A stretch of DNA of 64,000 nucleotides from assembly GCF_000430625.1 (NCBI RefSeq), contig NZ_KE387172.1, forward strand, positions 123,281 to 187,280, in the 5' to 3' direction. Below are positions 50,153 to 58,451 of this stretch, in pieces (within the stretch, counting starts at the first letter, position 1; every line of letters begins with the position of its first letter). The DNA is from Aneurinibacillus terranovensis DSM 18919. GTDB taxonomy: Bacteria > Bacillota > Bacilli > Aneurinibacillales > Aneurinibacillaceae. A program made the position numbers and the translations under genes. The notes beneath the pieces are model-generated. The model was not told where the DNA came from and ran no database searches. It worked only from the letters and a program-made list of their open reading frames with translations.

Positions 50153-53100
50153 AAATCGCTAATTTTTCTGTTGAACGCCCGGCAACGATCACTGTGATTA
50201 TGATGCTCCTCCTGCTGCTTGGTTTTGTAGCGATCCCGCTCTTACGGGTTGATTTGTATCCGAATATGACCATTCCTGTGGCATCGGTCACGACCACGTG
50301 GCAGGGAGCCTCCCCGGAAGAAGTTGAGCAGCAGATCAGCAAGCCTATTGAAGCGGCGATGTCGACGGTTTCTAATGTTATGGAGGTTGATTCCCGCTCC
50401 AGGCAGAATTCCTCTCAGGTTACGGTCCGGTTTAATTACGGGGTAAACATGGACCAGGCCCTCCTATCGATGCGGGATAAAATGGAACGTGTCCGCCGAG
50501 GGCTGCCGCAGGACGCCGATGCCCCGACCATTACGAAAATGGACCCGAATAGCCGGCCGGTTATGACGCTTTCCCTTTCAGGTAATATTGACCCGCTGGA
50601 ATTAAAACGTTTGGCCTCGGATGTAATTGAACCCCGCTTACAAACGGTGGACGGGGTGGCATCCACGAACGTTACGGGTGGAAGAACCCGGCAAATTGAA
50701 ATCCAGCTCGACCCTGTAAAAATGCAGGGATACGGCCTGTCGATTACTCAAGTGGTTCAGGCCCTGCAGCAGGACAATATCTCCAATGACGGGGGATTGA
50801 TTCAACAGGGAGATAAGCGGCTTAATTTACATATCAACGGTGACTTTTTAACTGTAAACGACATCGGAAATGTACCGATCCATACGGGAAGCGGGTCGAA
50901 TGCATCCACTCTCTATGTGAAAGACATTGCAACGATTCAGGATACGTTTCAAGATGTCACCCAGATTGCGAGATTGAATAATAAAGCAAGCGTAAGCATC
51001 GATATTACAAAAGCGCCGGATGCCAATACGGTGCAGGTTTCGAAAAATGTCCAGCAGGTGATGGCCCAATTGAAGCCGCAGCTGCCGCAAAATACGAAAT
51101 TGCTCGTTGTTACGGATCAAGCTAAGTATATTATCCAATCGATTACGACGGTCGTTCAACATACCGTAATAGGGGCTCTTCTGGCGATTGTCGTCCTGTT
51201 CCTGTTTTTACAAAGGCTCAGTACTACCTTAATCATCGGGATTGTTATCCCTATTTCTATCATCAGCACATTTTCGCTTATGTATTTTTCGAACCAGACG
51301 ATTAATACCGTTACCCTTGGCGGTCTTGCGCTCGGCATGGGCTCACTCGTCGATTTTGCCATTGTTGTCATTGAAAGTATCTTCCGGTACAGCAACCAGG
51401 GGTACACCCCAAAAGAAGCAGCCAAGTTAGGGACTACAGAAGTGGGGGCAGCCGTGCTCGCATCCGCACTGTCACAAATCGCTGTATTCGCGCCGATTGT
51501 GTTCACGCAGGGCCTGGCTTCACAGATGTTCTCTCCGCTTGCGTTAACGGTCAGTTTTTCGCATATCGCCGCTTTGTTTGGCGCGCTTACACTCGTTCCT
51601 ATGCTGTCATCGAAAATGATAAAAAGCATCGGGGAAAGCGAGAAAAAATCATTTTTTCAGCGTGGGATGGACCGGTTAAACCAGGCGTATGGAAAACTTC
51701 TCAGATGGGCGCTGCGCCACCGGAAAACAGTGATCACGGGTACCGTTATCCTGTTTGCGGCGAGTGCGCTGCTCATTCCTTATGTCGGGTTTGAATTAAC
51801 CCCGAGCACCGACCAGGGGGAATTCACCGTTTCCATTCAAACCGCGTCCGGGACGAATTTGCAGACAACGGATCAGGTCGCCAGCAGAGTCGAGAATATC
51901 ATCCGCAAAGTTCCTGAGGTTACAACGATCTTTACTCAGGTAGGAAGCGGTTCAAACAATTCCACCGACCAGGCGAACATTCATGTCACCCTTAAGCCGT
52001 TAGCTGAGCGGAAACGCTCGACAGACACTGTTGTCGAGGAGGTTCGGCAGAACGTCCGCTTTATCCCGGGGGCGAAAATTAACCTGTCCGCAGCTTCATC
52101 TACCTCATCTTTTGGACGAGGCGGATCGCCGATTCAGGTTCAAATCAGCGGGCAGGATATAAACATGCTGCAAAAATTGAGCACCAGTGTTGAAAAAGCA
52201 ATTGCTACCGTCCGGGGGACGCGCAATATTCAGAATTCTTCCGACAGGCTTGTTCCACAATACCAGCTCAATATTGACCGGCAGCGCGCTTCCCAATACG
52301 GCCTGGCTGTCGGGCAAATCGCTTCTGCAGTACGGAATGCTTACCAGGGTGCGGTTGCTACTCAATTTCACGCGCTGGACAGTTCGATTGATATCATCGT
52401 AAAATATCCGAAAGCGTTCAGCCAGAACATTGATAACTTACCCAATTTAATGATACCAACCTCAAACGGAGGGGAAGTTGCCTTATCAGATGTCGCCACG
52501 GTGTCGCTCGGTACAGGACCATCCATGATCGAACGGATTAACCAGACACGCCAAATTACCGTTTCCGCGGATTTGTTTAATGCGAACCAGGGGCAGGTTC
52601 AGCAGCTGGTTGCCAATAAAATTAACAATTTACCGCATCCTGATGGGTATACGATTACCATGGGCGGTCAGACGAAAGATATCAACCAGTCATATACAAG
52701 TTTAGCGATGGCTATGCCGCTTGCGATCGTTCTGGTTTACTTTGTAATGGTGAGCCAATTTGAATCGTTTTTTAGTCCGTTCATCATTATGTTTTCTCTG
52801 CCGCCAACATTTATCGGAGCGATGCTCGGCTTAATTGTGACGAACCGCTCTTTAAGTGTTAATGCCCTGATCGGTGTGCTTATGCTGATTGGGATTGTCG
52901 TTAACAACGCGATTGTTCTTGTCGATTATACCAACCAGTTAATTAAAAGAGGCCTGACCCGCGATGAGGCCATATTACAGGCGGGGCCGGTCCGTTTGCG
53001 TCCGATTTTAATGACAACGGCAACGACGGTTTTGGCGATGCTTCCTCTCGTCATCGGTTTTGGCGAAGGAGCGGAAGCGCAGGCTCCTATGGCTACGGTT

Positions 53101-53250
53101 GTTGCCTTTGGCCTGACGTTTTCCACTCTCGTTACTTTAATACTCGTTCCTGTCGTTTATACGCTGTTTGATGATTTTGGGAATTTTATCAGGAGGTCAT
53201 TTAAAAAAGCAAGTCCGCCAGCAGCCAAACATATAGATGTGGCGCCATAA
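50149..53250 (+). CDS. RND efflux transporter, AcrB/SwrC-like
   Basis: A 1033-residue proton-driven exporter with the duplicated RND layout: TM1 (about residues 11-31), a large external loop, TM2-TM6 (about 335-490), TM7 (about 527-547), a second loop and TM8-TM12 (about 855-1010). LYPNMTIP and SPEEVEQQISKPIE near the N-terminus and the LGxLVDFAIVVIE stretch with its charged residue in TM4 are typical. By comparison with B. subtilis SwrC it may export surfactants or toxic compounds; the substrate is not readable. Overlaps the adaptor gene (ATGA). A terminator at 53262-53294 ends the operon. Confidence 0.93.
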   Translation: MKIANFSVERPATITVIMMLLLLLGFVAIPLLRVDLYPNMTIPVASVTTTWQGASPEEVEQQISKPIEAAMSTVSNVMEVDSRSRQNSSQVTVRFNYGVNMDQALLSMRDKMERVRRGLPQDADAPTITKMDPNSRPVMTLSLSGNIDPLELKRLASDVIEPRLQTVDGVASTNVTGGRTRQIEIQLDPVKMQGYGLSITQVVQALQQDNISNDGGLIQQGDKRLNLHINGDFLTVNDIGNVPIHTGSGSNASTLYVKDIATIQDTFQDVTQIARLNNKASVSIDITKAPDANTVQVSKNVQQVMAQLKPQLPQNTKLLVVTDQAKYIIQSITTVVQHTVIGALLAIVVLFLFLQRLSTTLIIGIVIPISIISTFSLMYFSNQTINTVTLGGLALGMGSLVDFAIVVIESIFRYSNQGYTPKEAAKLGTTEVGAAVLASALSQIAVFAPIVFTQGLASQMFSPLALTVSFSHIAALFGALTLVPMLSSKMIKSIGESEKKSFFQRGMDRLNQAYGKLLRWALRHRKTVITGTVILFAASALLIPYVGFELTPSTDQGEFTVSIQTASGTNLQTTDQVASRVENIIRKVPEVTTIFTQVGSGSNNSTDQANIHVTLKPLAERKRSTDTVVEEVRQNVRFIPGAKINLSAASSTSSFGRGGSPIQVQISGQDINMLQKLSTSVEKAIATVRGTRNIQNSSDRLVPQYQLNIDRQRASQYGLAVGQIASAVRNAYQGAVATQFHALDSSIDIIVKYPKAFSQNIDNLPNLMIPTSNGGEVALSDVATVSLGTGPSMIERINQTRQITVSADLFNANQGQVQQLVANKINNLPHPDGYTITMGGQTKDINQSYTSLAMAMPLAIVLVYFVMVSQFESFFSPFIIMFSLPPTFIGAMLGLIVTNRSLSVNALIGVLMLIGIVVNNAIVLVDYTNQLIKRGLTRDEAILQAGPVRLRPILMTTATTVLAMLPLVIGFGEGAEAQAPMATVVAFGLTFSTLVTLILVPVVYTLFDDFGNFIRRSFKKASPPAAKHIDVAP

Positions 53251-53261
53251 ATGTATCCTAC

Positions 53262-53294
53262 AAGCACGGGAGAGCCCGTGCTTCTTCTTTTTTA
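53262..53294 (+). terminator. Terminator after the RND operon
   Basis: AAGCACGGG (53262-53270) and CCCGTGCTT (53275-53283) form a tight stem with an AGAG loop, followed by CTTCTTTTTT. Confidence 0.9.
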
Positions 53295-53399
53295 GTTGAA
53301 CGTATATTCCTGCATCATGCAGACAACGGATAAGGCCTGTCATACAACCCGTATACAAGCCATATAGATATACAAACAAGCTTGTAAAAGGGGGATAGG

Positions 53400-54524
53400 T
53401 TGTTGACGACTATTCGCTATCTTCTCATGTTCATTCTTATAGGAAGTTTGCTGGCAGCAGGGGTACCGAATAAGGGATACGCGGATGATACGGTGGCGCC
53501 GCCCCCGATTTCCGCCCAGACCGCGGCGCTTATCGACGTACAATCCGGCCGGATTCTTGCAGAAAAAGACGGCGATAAACGGATGCGCATTGCCAGTCTG
53601 ACAAAGATTATGACAGCCATTGTTGCGATTGAGGAAGGGAATATCAACGACATTGTTACAACTCCTAACCATGCATCGGGTACGGAAGGTTCCTCCATTT
53701 ATTTGAAGCGCGGCGAGAAAATGAAACTTGAGGATATGCTGTATGGACTTATGCTGCGTTCAGGGAACGATGCGGCGGTCGCGATCGCAGAGCATGTGGG
53801 CGGATCGGTAGAAGGATTTGTTCGGCTGATGAATGAAAAAGCGGAGTATATTGGAATGCAATCCACACATTTTATGAATCCGCACGGCCTTGATCACCCG
53901 GACCATTATTCAACCGCCAGTGATATGGCGCGCCTTACTGCGTATGCGCTGCGCAATCCTGTTTTTCAAAAAATCGTTGCTACCAAGGTTAAAATGATTC
54001 CATGGCAGGGGGAAGAGTGGGATCGCAAGCTTTTAAACAAAAATAAAATGCTTCGCCTGTATGAAGGGGCGGATGGAGTGAAAACCGGCTACACGAAACT
54101 GGCACGTCGCTGTCTGTCATCGTCCGCGACCCGCAATGGACAACAGTTGGCGATTGTCGTGCTGAATGCGCCGTCAGACTGGGAAGATTCTATGAACTGG
54201 ATGGATTACGGGTTCGCCCATTATCCACGTACAGAACTTGTCCGAATGAACCAGCGTGTGGCGGAAGAAAAAACGGAGTCGGGAATCACGGCTTACTATA
54301 GCCTGCGGCCTTTTTTCTATCCTTTAACGGCGGATGAGAAGGGGAGGGTTCGCACTGAACTTGTAAAACAACCCTCGGGTCCTGTACTTGAGGTGCTTAT
54401 AGACAGCCGGATTATCGGCCGTGTTCAGGTCAATGTTGTCCGGGAGACGATGGTGCAGGCAGTGGCAAGCCGGATCACGGATGAGTGGAAGTCGTTCTGG
54501 TACGTAATGCTGGGGGGTGTCTAA
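53400..54524 (+). CDS. dacB: Sporulation D-alanyl-D-alanine carboxypeptidase DacB
   Basis: A 374-residue S11-family carboxypeptidase (PBP5*) that controls cross-linking in the spore cortex. The signal peptide ends near residue 27 (GYADD). Active-site motifs are SLTK in IASLTKIM (about residues 65-68), SGN in RSGNDAAVA and KTG in GVKTGYT. Position before spmA-spmB is as in B. subtilis, where the operon is sigma-E dependent; no clear sigma-E promoter could be confirmed. The start is one of two consecutive TTG codons at 53400/53403 behind AGGGGG. Confidence 0.92.
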   Translation: MLTTIRYLLMFILIGSLLAAGVPNKGYADDTVAPPPISAQTAALIDVQSGRILAEKDGDKRMRIASLTKIMTAIVAIEEGNINDIVTTPNHASGTEGSSIYLKRGEKMKLEDMLYGLMLRSGNDAAVAIAEHVGGSVEGFVRLMNEKAEYIGMQSTHFMNPHGLDHPDHYSTASDMARLTAYALRNPVFQKIVATKVKMIPWQGEEWDRKLLNKNKMLRLYEGADGVKTGYTKLARRCLSSSATRNGQQLAIVVLNAPSDWEDSMNWMDYGFAHYPRTELVRMNQRVAEEKTESGITAYYSLRPFFYPLTADEKGRVRTELVKQPSGPVLEVLIDSRIIGRVQVNVVRETMVQAVASRITDEWKSFWYVMLGGV

Positions 54525-54526
54525 AG

Positions 54527-55114
54527 ATGGTGAACCTAATCTGGGCGGGGATGATTATCATCGGGATCGGTTTTGCCGCTATCTCCGGCAATCCAGAAGC
54601 GATTAATAAAGCCGTGTTTGCCGGTGCGGAAACAGGGGTGACCGTAAGTTTCGGGCTGATTAGTATCCTTATTTTTTGGATGGGTGTAATGAAAGTGGCG
54701 GAAGACGCGGGAATACTCGATAAATTGTCCGGTTTGCTCAGCCCGTTTGCACGCTGGCTGTTTCCGACGGTTCCAAAAGAACACCCGGCTTTTGGCTACA
54801 TTTTATCGAATATGAGCGCTAATTTACTCGGCCTTGGCAATGCGGCAACACCGATGGGGATCAAGGCGATGCAGGAATTACAGAAGCTCAACCCGGACCC
54901 CAAAACGGCAACACCCGGAATGTGTACGCTGCTTGCCTTGAATACAGCCAGTTTGACGCTTATTCCAACAACGATGATCGCAATTCGTATGAACTATAAA
55001 TCAGCTAACCCCGCTGAAATCGTTGGCAGCACGTTAATGGCCACGTTCATTGCTACGCTTGGGGCGATCATGATCGACAAATGGTATCAGTACCGGGAGC
55101 GAAGGAGGGGATAG
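54527..55114 (+). CDS. spmA: Spore maturation protein A
   Basis: A 195-residue membrane protein of the nucleoside-recognition (Gate) family, needed in B. subtilis for spore core dehydration. About five helices are predicted. The motifs NMSANLLGLGNAATPMGIKAM (about residues 92-112) and TLLALNTASLTLIPTT are typical of SpmA. The ATG at 54527 is two bases after the dacB stop; GGGGGGTG precedes it. It acts with SpmB. Confidence 0.93.
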   Translation: MVNLIWAGMIIIGIGFAAISGNPEAINKAVFAGAETGVTVSFGLISILIFWMGVMKVAEDAGILDKLSGLLSPFARWLFPTVPKEHPAFGYILSNMSANLLGLGNAATPMGIKAMQELQKLNPDPKTATPGMCTLLALNTASLTLIPTTMIAIRMNYKSANPAEIVGSTLMATFIATLGAIMIDKWYQYRERRRG

Positions 55115-55117
55115 CCC

Positions 55118-55651
55118 ATGTACGCGATTGTAACCCAGATTTCGATGTGGGCGATCCCTTTGCTTATTTCGTATGTACTCGTTTACGCCCTGTATAAAAA
55201 AGTCCCGGTGTATGAGTCATTCATTTCCGGAGCGAAAGGCGGATTTGGAACGGCCATTAAAATTATGCCGCATCTTGTTGGGATGATGGTGGCCATCACT
55301 GTCTTCCGTGAATCCGGAGCGATGGCAATGTTTTTAAACGTGCTCAAGCCTGTCCTTGTCATACTGCATTTTCCGCCTGAAATCGTTCCGCTTGCTCTTA
55401 TGCGCCCGATAACAGGATCGGGTTCTCTAGCGATAACGACCGATTTGATTGCGAACCATGGGCCGGATTCGTTTATCGGCCGGTTGGCCAGCACGATTCA
55501 GGGCAGTACGGATACAACATTATATGTACTCACCGTCTACTTTGGCGCGGTCGGCATTCGAAACACGAAGTATGCGCTCAAGGTTGGGCTGCTGTCGGAC
55601 CTTATCGGTGTGATTGCTTCTTTTCTTGTCGTCCTGCTCGTTTTCGGATAG
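55118..55651 (+). CDS. spmB: Spore maturation protein B
   Basis: A 177-residue membrane protein of the same family as SpmA, with about four helices. SFISGAKGGFGTAIKIMPHLVGMMVAI and RPITGSGSLAITTDLI with QGSTDTTLYVL are typical of SpmB. The ATG at 55118 follows spmA by three bases, preceded by AAGGAGGGG. Last gene of the dacB-spmA-spmB operon. Confidence 0.93.
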   Translation: MYAIVTQISMWAIPLLISYVLVYALYKKVPVYESFISGAKGGFGTAIKIMPHLVGMMVAITVFRESGAMAMFLNVLKPVLVILHFPPEIVPLALMRPITGSGSLAITTDLIANHGPDSFIGRLASTIQGSTDTTLYVLTVYFGAVGIRNTKYALKVGLLSDLIGVIASFLVVLLVFG

Positions 55652-55884
55652 AGCAAGCCCCGCGCGGACCATTAATTCATTAAATTCGTCAAAAAAATAG
55701 CACATACCACTTTTTTTAGTGTCCAACCATGGACAGTTGCCATGAGGTGTGCACGACTCCTTTCTGTCGAAAAGCAATAAGTCGAATGACCACGAGGCCA
55801 TCCTATAAGGGGTGGCCTCCCGTTCGTCTGCATTCCTAATTATTTCGCTCCAACTTTGGAGTTCATCTACTGAGCTTGCTTACA
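55652..55884. other. Intergenic region spmB to VOC gene
   Basis: Contains a hairpin GAGGCCA/TGGCCTC (55795-55801/55816-55822) that may terminate one or both of the converging transcripts, and short AT-rich stretches. No gene is visible. Confidence 0.5.
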
Positions 55885-56247
55885 TCATCCCTTCAGTAGA
55901 AACTGGTTTCCATCTTCGTCTTTAAATTGCACGAAGGTACCCCATTGCATCGTATTTGGTTCTCCCAAAAACTCAACACCATTTGATTTCAATTTTTCGT
56001 AAGTACCCATTATATCCTCGCATTCAAAAACGATGGATGCTTTCATACTTTCCCAACCTTGCATCATAGCTTTTGGATAAATAACCAAATGGGTCTCAGC
56101 GCCTTTAGGTGCTACTTCAAGCCAATATGCATTTGGCCCCATCGGGTGCTCTGCGGTAACTTCAAACTCCATTTTGTTTGTCCAAAACTCTTTTGCTTTT
56201 TGTTGATCATCAACATATACTGCAACCGTTGCTATTTTTTTAATCAT
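55885..56247 (-). CDS. VOC-family (glyoxalase/bleomycin-resistance-like) protein
   Basis: A 120-residue protein of the vicinal-oxygen-chelate superfamily. It starts IKKIATVAVYVDDQQKAKEFWTNK, typical of these small domains, and ends with GTFVQFKDEDGNQFLL, where the Glu or Asp/Gln positions near the end often bind metal. Function unknown; close relatives are annotated as glyoxalase-like or antibiotic-resistance-like. The ATG at 56247 follows AGGAGG by seven bases. It is a single gene inserted between spmB and rluB on the opposite strand. Confidence 0.85.
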   Translation of the reverse strand: MIKKIATVAVYVDDQQKAKEFWTNKMEFEVTAEHPMGPNAYWLEVAPKGAETHLVIYPKAMMQGWESMKASIVFECEDIMGTYEKLKSNGVEFLGEPNTMQWGTFVQFKDEDGNQFLLKG

Positions 56248-56587
56248 CAATTATCCTCCTTAATTTGTGCTTGCATTTGGAAGTTTATCAAAAACACTGC
56301 GATTTGTCTTAAAAAAATAACATACTTTTGCCTGTTACTCATCCTTTAGATATATCCATAATCCATTTTTCATAATCATTTGATGTGAGACCTGTCCTTT
56401 TCAAATTGCAATGGAGAAGCGGAGACTGTCTGTTCTTCGTCAAGTATGAGTGTAGCAGAATGAATCTTGGGGAAGTGTGCAACGGACCATTCCATTCACC
56501 GCTACTTATGTATCTTCTAATGCATCCTTTGCTCCAAACTGCCGGCGGACGGTATAATAAATGAAAGAAAAGACAAAGGTGGATAAC
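56248..56587. other. Intergenic region VOC gene to rluB
   Basis: On the minus strand a frame ending at 56339 reads TGLTSNDYEKWIMDISKG before its stop, which looks like a protein C-terminus but has no start. Otherwise only a TATAAT-like box near 56551 before rluB. Confidence 0.4.
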
Positions 56588-57301
56588 ATGGACAGATTAC
56601 AAAAAGTCATGGCAGAAGCGGGAGTGGCTTCGAGAAGAAAATGTGAACAGTTCATTGCGGAAGGCAGGGTCAAGGTAAACGGAACGACGATTACTGAACT
56701 TGGATATAAAGTAGACCCGACCCGGGATGACATTGAGGTAGACGGAAAGAAAATCGAGAAAGAACGCACGGTATATTACCTGCTTAATAAGCCGACCGGT
56801 GTGATTACGAGCGTAAGTGACCCGCAGAAACGGAAAACGGTAATCGACTTAATGAAAGGGGTAAAAGAACGCATTTATCCCGTCGGCCGTCTGGATTATG
56901 ACACTTCAGGGCTTTTGCTGCTTACGAATGACGGGGATTTTGCCAATCATATCGCCCACCCGAGTCACGAACTGGACAAGGTGTATGAAGCGACAGTGAA
57001 AGGGAGAATAGCCGAACCGGCGCTTGAACAACTGCGCAGGGGAGTCAGGCTTGAGGATGGAATGACTGCACCTGCCCTGGCAGAGTTCATCCGGTATCAG
57101 AAAAAAAATGACACCAGTATGATTCACCTGACCATTCACGAAGGAAGAAACAGGCAGGTACGCCGCATGTGTGAGGCGGTGGGGCACCATGTTGTACAGT
57201 TGAGAAGAATCCGGCTTGCCTTTCTTACGCTTGAAGGGACGGTCGAAGGAACTTATCGTTTGCTTACCCCGAGTGAAGTCAATCGTCTCCGCTCTATGTA
57301 G
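56588..57301 (+). CDS. rluB: 23S rRNA pseudouridine synthase B
   Basis: A 237-residue pseudouridine synthase of the RsuA family that modifies helix 80-type sites in 23S rRNA. An N-terminal S4 domain (MDRLQKVMAEAGVASRRKCEQFI) leads to the catalytic domain with VGRLDYDTSGLLLLTNDG, in which the Asp is the nucleophile, and the KVYEATVKG and HEGRNRQVRRM motifs. The ATG at 56588 has AAAGGTGG upstream; an earlier ATG at 56561 lacks a site. Its place between spmAB and res genes matches B. subtilis ypuL. Confidence 0.95.
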   Translation: MDRLQKVMAEAGVASRRKCEQFIAEGRVKVNGTTITELGYKVDPTRDDIEVDGKKIEKERTVYYLLNKPTGVITSVSDPQKRKTVIDLMKGVKERIYPVGRLDYDTSGLLLLTNDGDFANHIAHPSHELDKVYEATVKGRIAEPALEQLRRGVRLEDGMTAPALAEFIRYQKKNDTSMIHLTIHEGRNRQVRRMCEAVGHHVVQLRRIRLAFLTLEGTVEGTYRLLTPSEVNRLRSM

Positions 57302-57309
57302 CAAAAAAA

Positions 57310-57350
57310 GCAAGCCGCCGTCAGGCAGAAGTCGCGGGGCGGCGGCTTGC
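57310..57350 (+). terminator. 11-bp hairpin after rluB
   Basis: GCAAGCCGCCG (57310-57320) pairs perfectly with CGGCGGCTTGC (57340-57350). There is no U-tract on the plus strand, but the minus strand continues into a T-run, so it more likely terminates the convergent small gene. Confidence 0.7.
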
Positions 57351-57410
57351 CAGCGCCTTTGGCTTGGCACTAGCCAAGTTTTTTTCCCTATTCATTGTTT
57401 TATGCAGAGT

Positions 57411-57602
57411 CTACCAGAATATATCGGCGATTTCCGTTCGCTCCACCACTTCAAACAGTCCGTCTTTACTGGGGACGAGCAGGATAATCTGGCTATTCGT
57501 CAAGTTATATAAATCGCCTGTTACCTTCCGATCCGACGTTTGAATCGTGACGGTCGCATGGCGCTGTAACAGAGCGTTCCACTGGGTTTCAGTCGGCAAC
57601 AT
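57411..57602 (-). CDS. Small hypothetical protein, possibly Sm-like
   Basis: A 63-residue protein between rluB and resA on the opposite strand. ALLQRHATVTIQTSDRKVTGDLYNLTNSQIILLV and then a FEVVERTEIADIFW ending has the alternating strand pattern of an Sm/LSM-type barrel (strands then the final Val/Ile-Ala-Asp-Ile strand), but it is too short to be sure and there is no Hfq signature. AAGGAGTG lies 11 bases before the ATG. A hairpin with a T-run on this strand (57310-57350) follows. I do not recognise the gene. Confidence 0.6.
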   Translation of the reverse strand: MLPTETQWNALLQRHATVTIQTSDRKVTGDLYNLTNSQIILLVPSKDGLFEVVERTEIADIFW

Positions 57603-57911
57603 TCCTTATTTTCACTCCTTAACAACAATTCTAGAATGAACCAATTTTACAACGTATAATTACAAATGTAAATAAATATTTATTCATCAAGTTTCGTTTT
57701 TTGTTTTCTTGGCAAACTTTTTCATGAACCTGACTTTAGCGTGCATGAAAACGAAATAATATTCATCTACTGTAAGAGTAAGGTTGATTCTCTCACTTTC
57801 ACATAACGTTCATATTTAAAATGACATGCTATTTTCAATGAAGGTATAATGTTTATAGTTTAACCTTGATTTTACAATGATAATGGTAGCTTGGTGGTAA
57901 GGAGGGTGGCT
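57603..57911 (+). other. Intergenic region upstream of resA
   Basis: AT-rich, about 310 bases. Contains the resA promoter (57821-57850) and probably the sites of ResD, which activates resA in B. subtilis; no ResD site could be assigned with confidence. Confidence 0.5.
57821..57850 (+). promoter_or_regulatory. Promoter of the resABC operon
   Basis: ATGACA (57821-57826) and TATAAT (57845-57850) are 18 bases apart, about 55 bases before the resA start. Confidence 0.6.
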
Positions 57912-58433
57912 ATGAACGCGCACAAGGTGATGCGTAGTTCTATTCTGGCGGTCATCGCAATCGCGCTGGGGTGGACTTTTTATACTGCTTATATCAAAGA
58001 CAAATCCACTGTGCAGCAGGGGAAACCCTCGCCTGATTTTGCCGCAAAAGTTGCGGGTACGGATAAGCAAATACAGCTTAGTGCCCTGAAAGGAAAAGGT
58101 GTAGTACTGAATTTCTGGGGTACCTGGTGCCCGCCCTGTAAGCAGGAAATGCCCAATTTTGAGAAAGCAGCCGGAGAATTTGCAAACAAAGGGGTTGTTA
58201 TTATGGCTGTAAATGATGGGGAGTCGGAAGTTGCCGTCCGGTCATTTGCCAAACAGTACGGGTTAACTTTTCCGCTTGCCCTGGACCAGAGTCAGGATAT
58301 CACGCGATTGTATCAAATAGGACCTCTGCCTACAACTGTTTTTATCAAACCGGATGGCACCGTATACAAAAAAGTTGAGGGAGGAATGACTCTGGACACG
58401 ATGCGTGACAACATGCAGCAAATAGCTCCGTAG
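57912..58433 (+). CDS. resA: Thiol-disulfide oxidoreductase ResA
   Basis: A 173-residue membrane-anchored thioredoxin-like protein that reduces the apocytochrome c haem-binding Cys pair outside the membrane. An N-terminal signal-anchor helix (about residues 8-28) precedes the thioredoxin fold with the active site FWGTWCPPCKQEMP (about 74-87). Here the motif is CPPC rather than the CEPC of B. subtilis. The ATG at 57912 has AAGGAGGGTGG upstream; an earlier in-frame start overlaps that site. First gene of resABC. Confidence 0.93.
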   Translation: MNAHKVMRSSILAVIAIALGWTFYTAYIKDKSTVQQGKPSPDFAAKVAGTDKQIQLSALKGKGVVLNFWGTWCPPCKQEMPNFEKAAGEFANKGVVIMAVNDGESEVAVRSFAKQYGLTFPLALDQSQDITRLYQIGPLPTTVFIKPDGTVYKKVEGGMTLDTMRDNMQQIAP

Positions 58434-58451
58434 AAGAATTGAGGTGAAAAA

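Noticed and set aside
53334-53390. Sigma-E promoter before dacB
   Set aside because: CATACAAC resembles a -10 element, but no matching -35 was found at 14-15 bases.
56339-56430. Minus-strand frame ending TSNDYEKWIMDISKG as a gene
   Set aside because: Protein-like tail but no start codon or ribosome site; at best a remnant.
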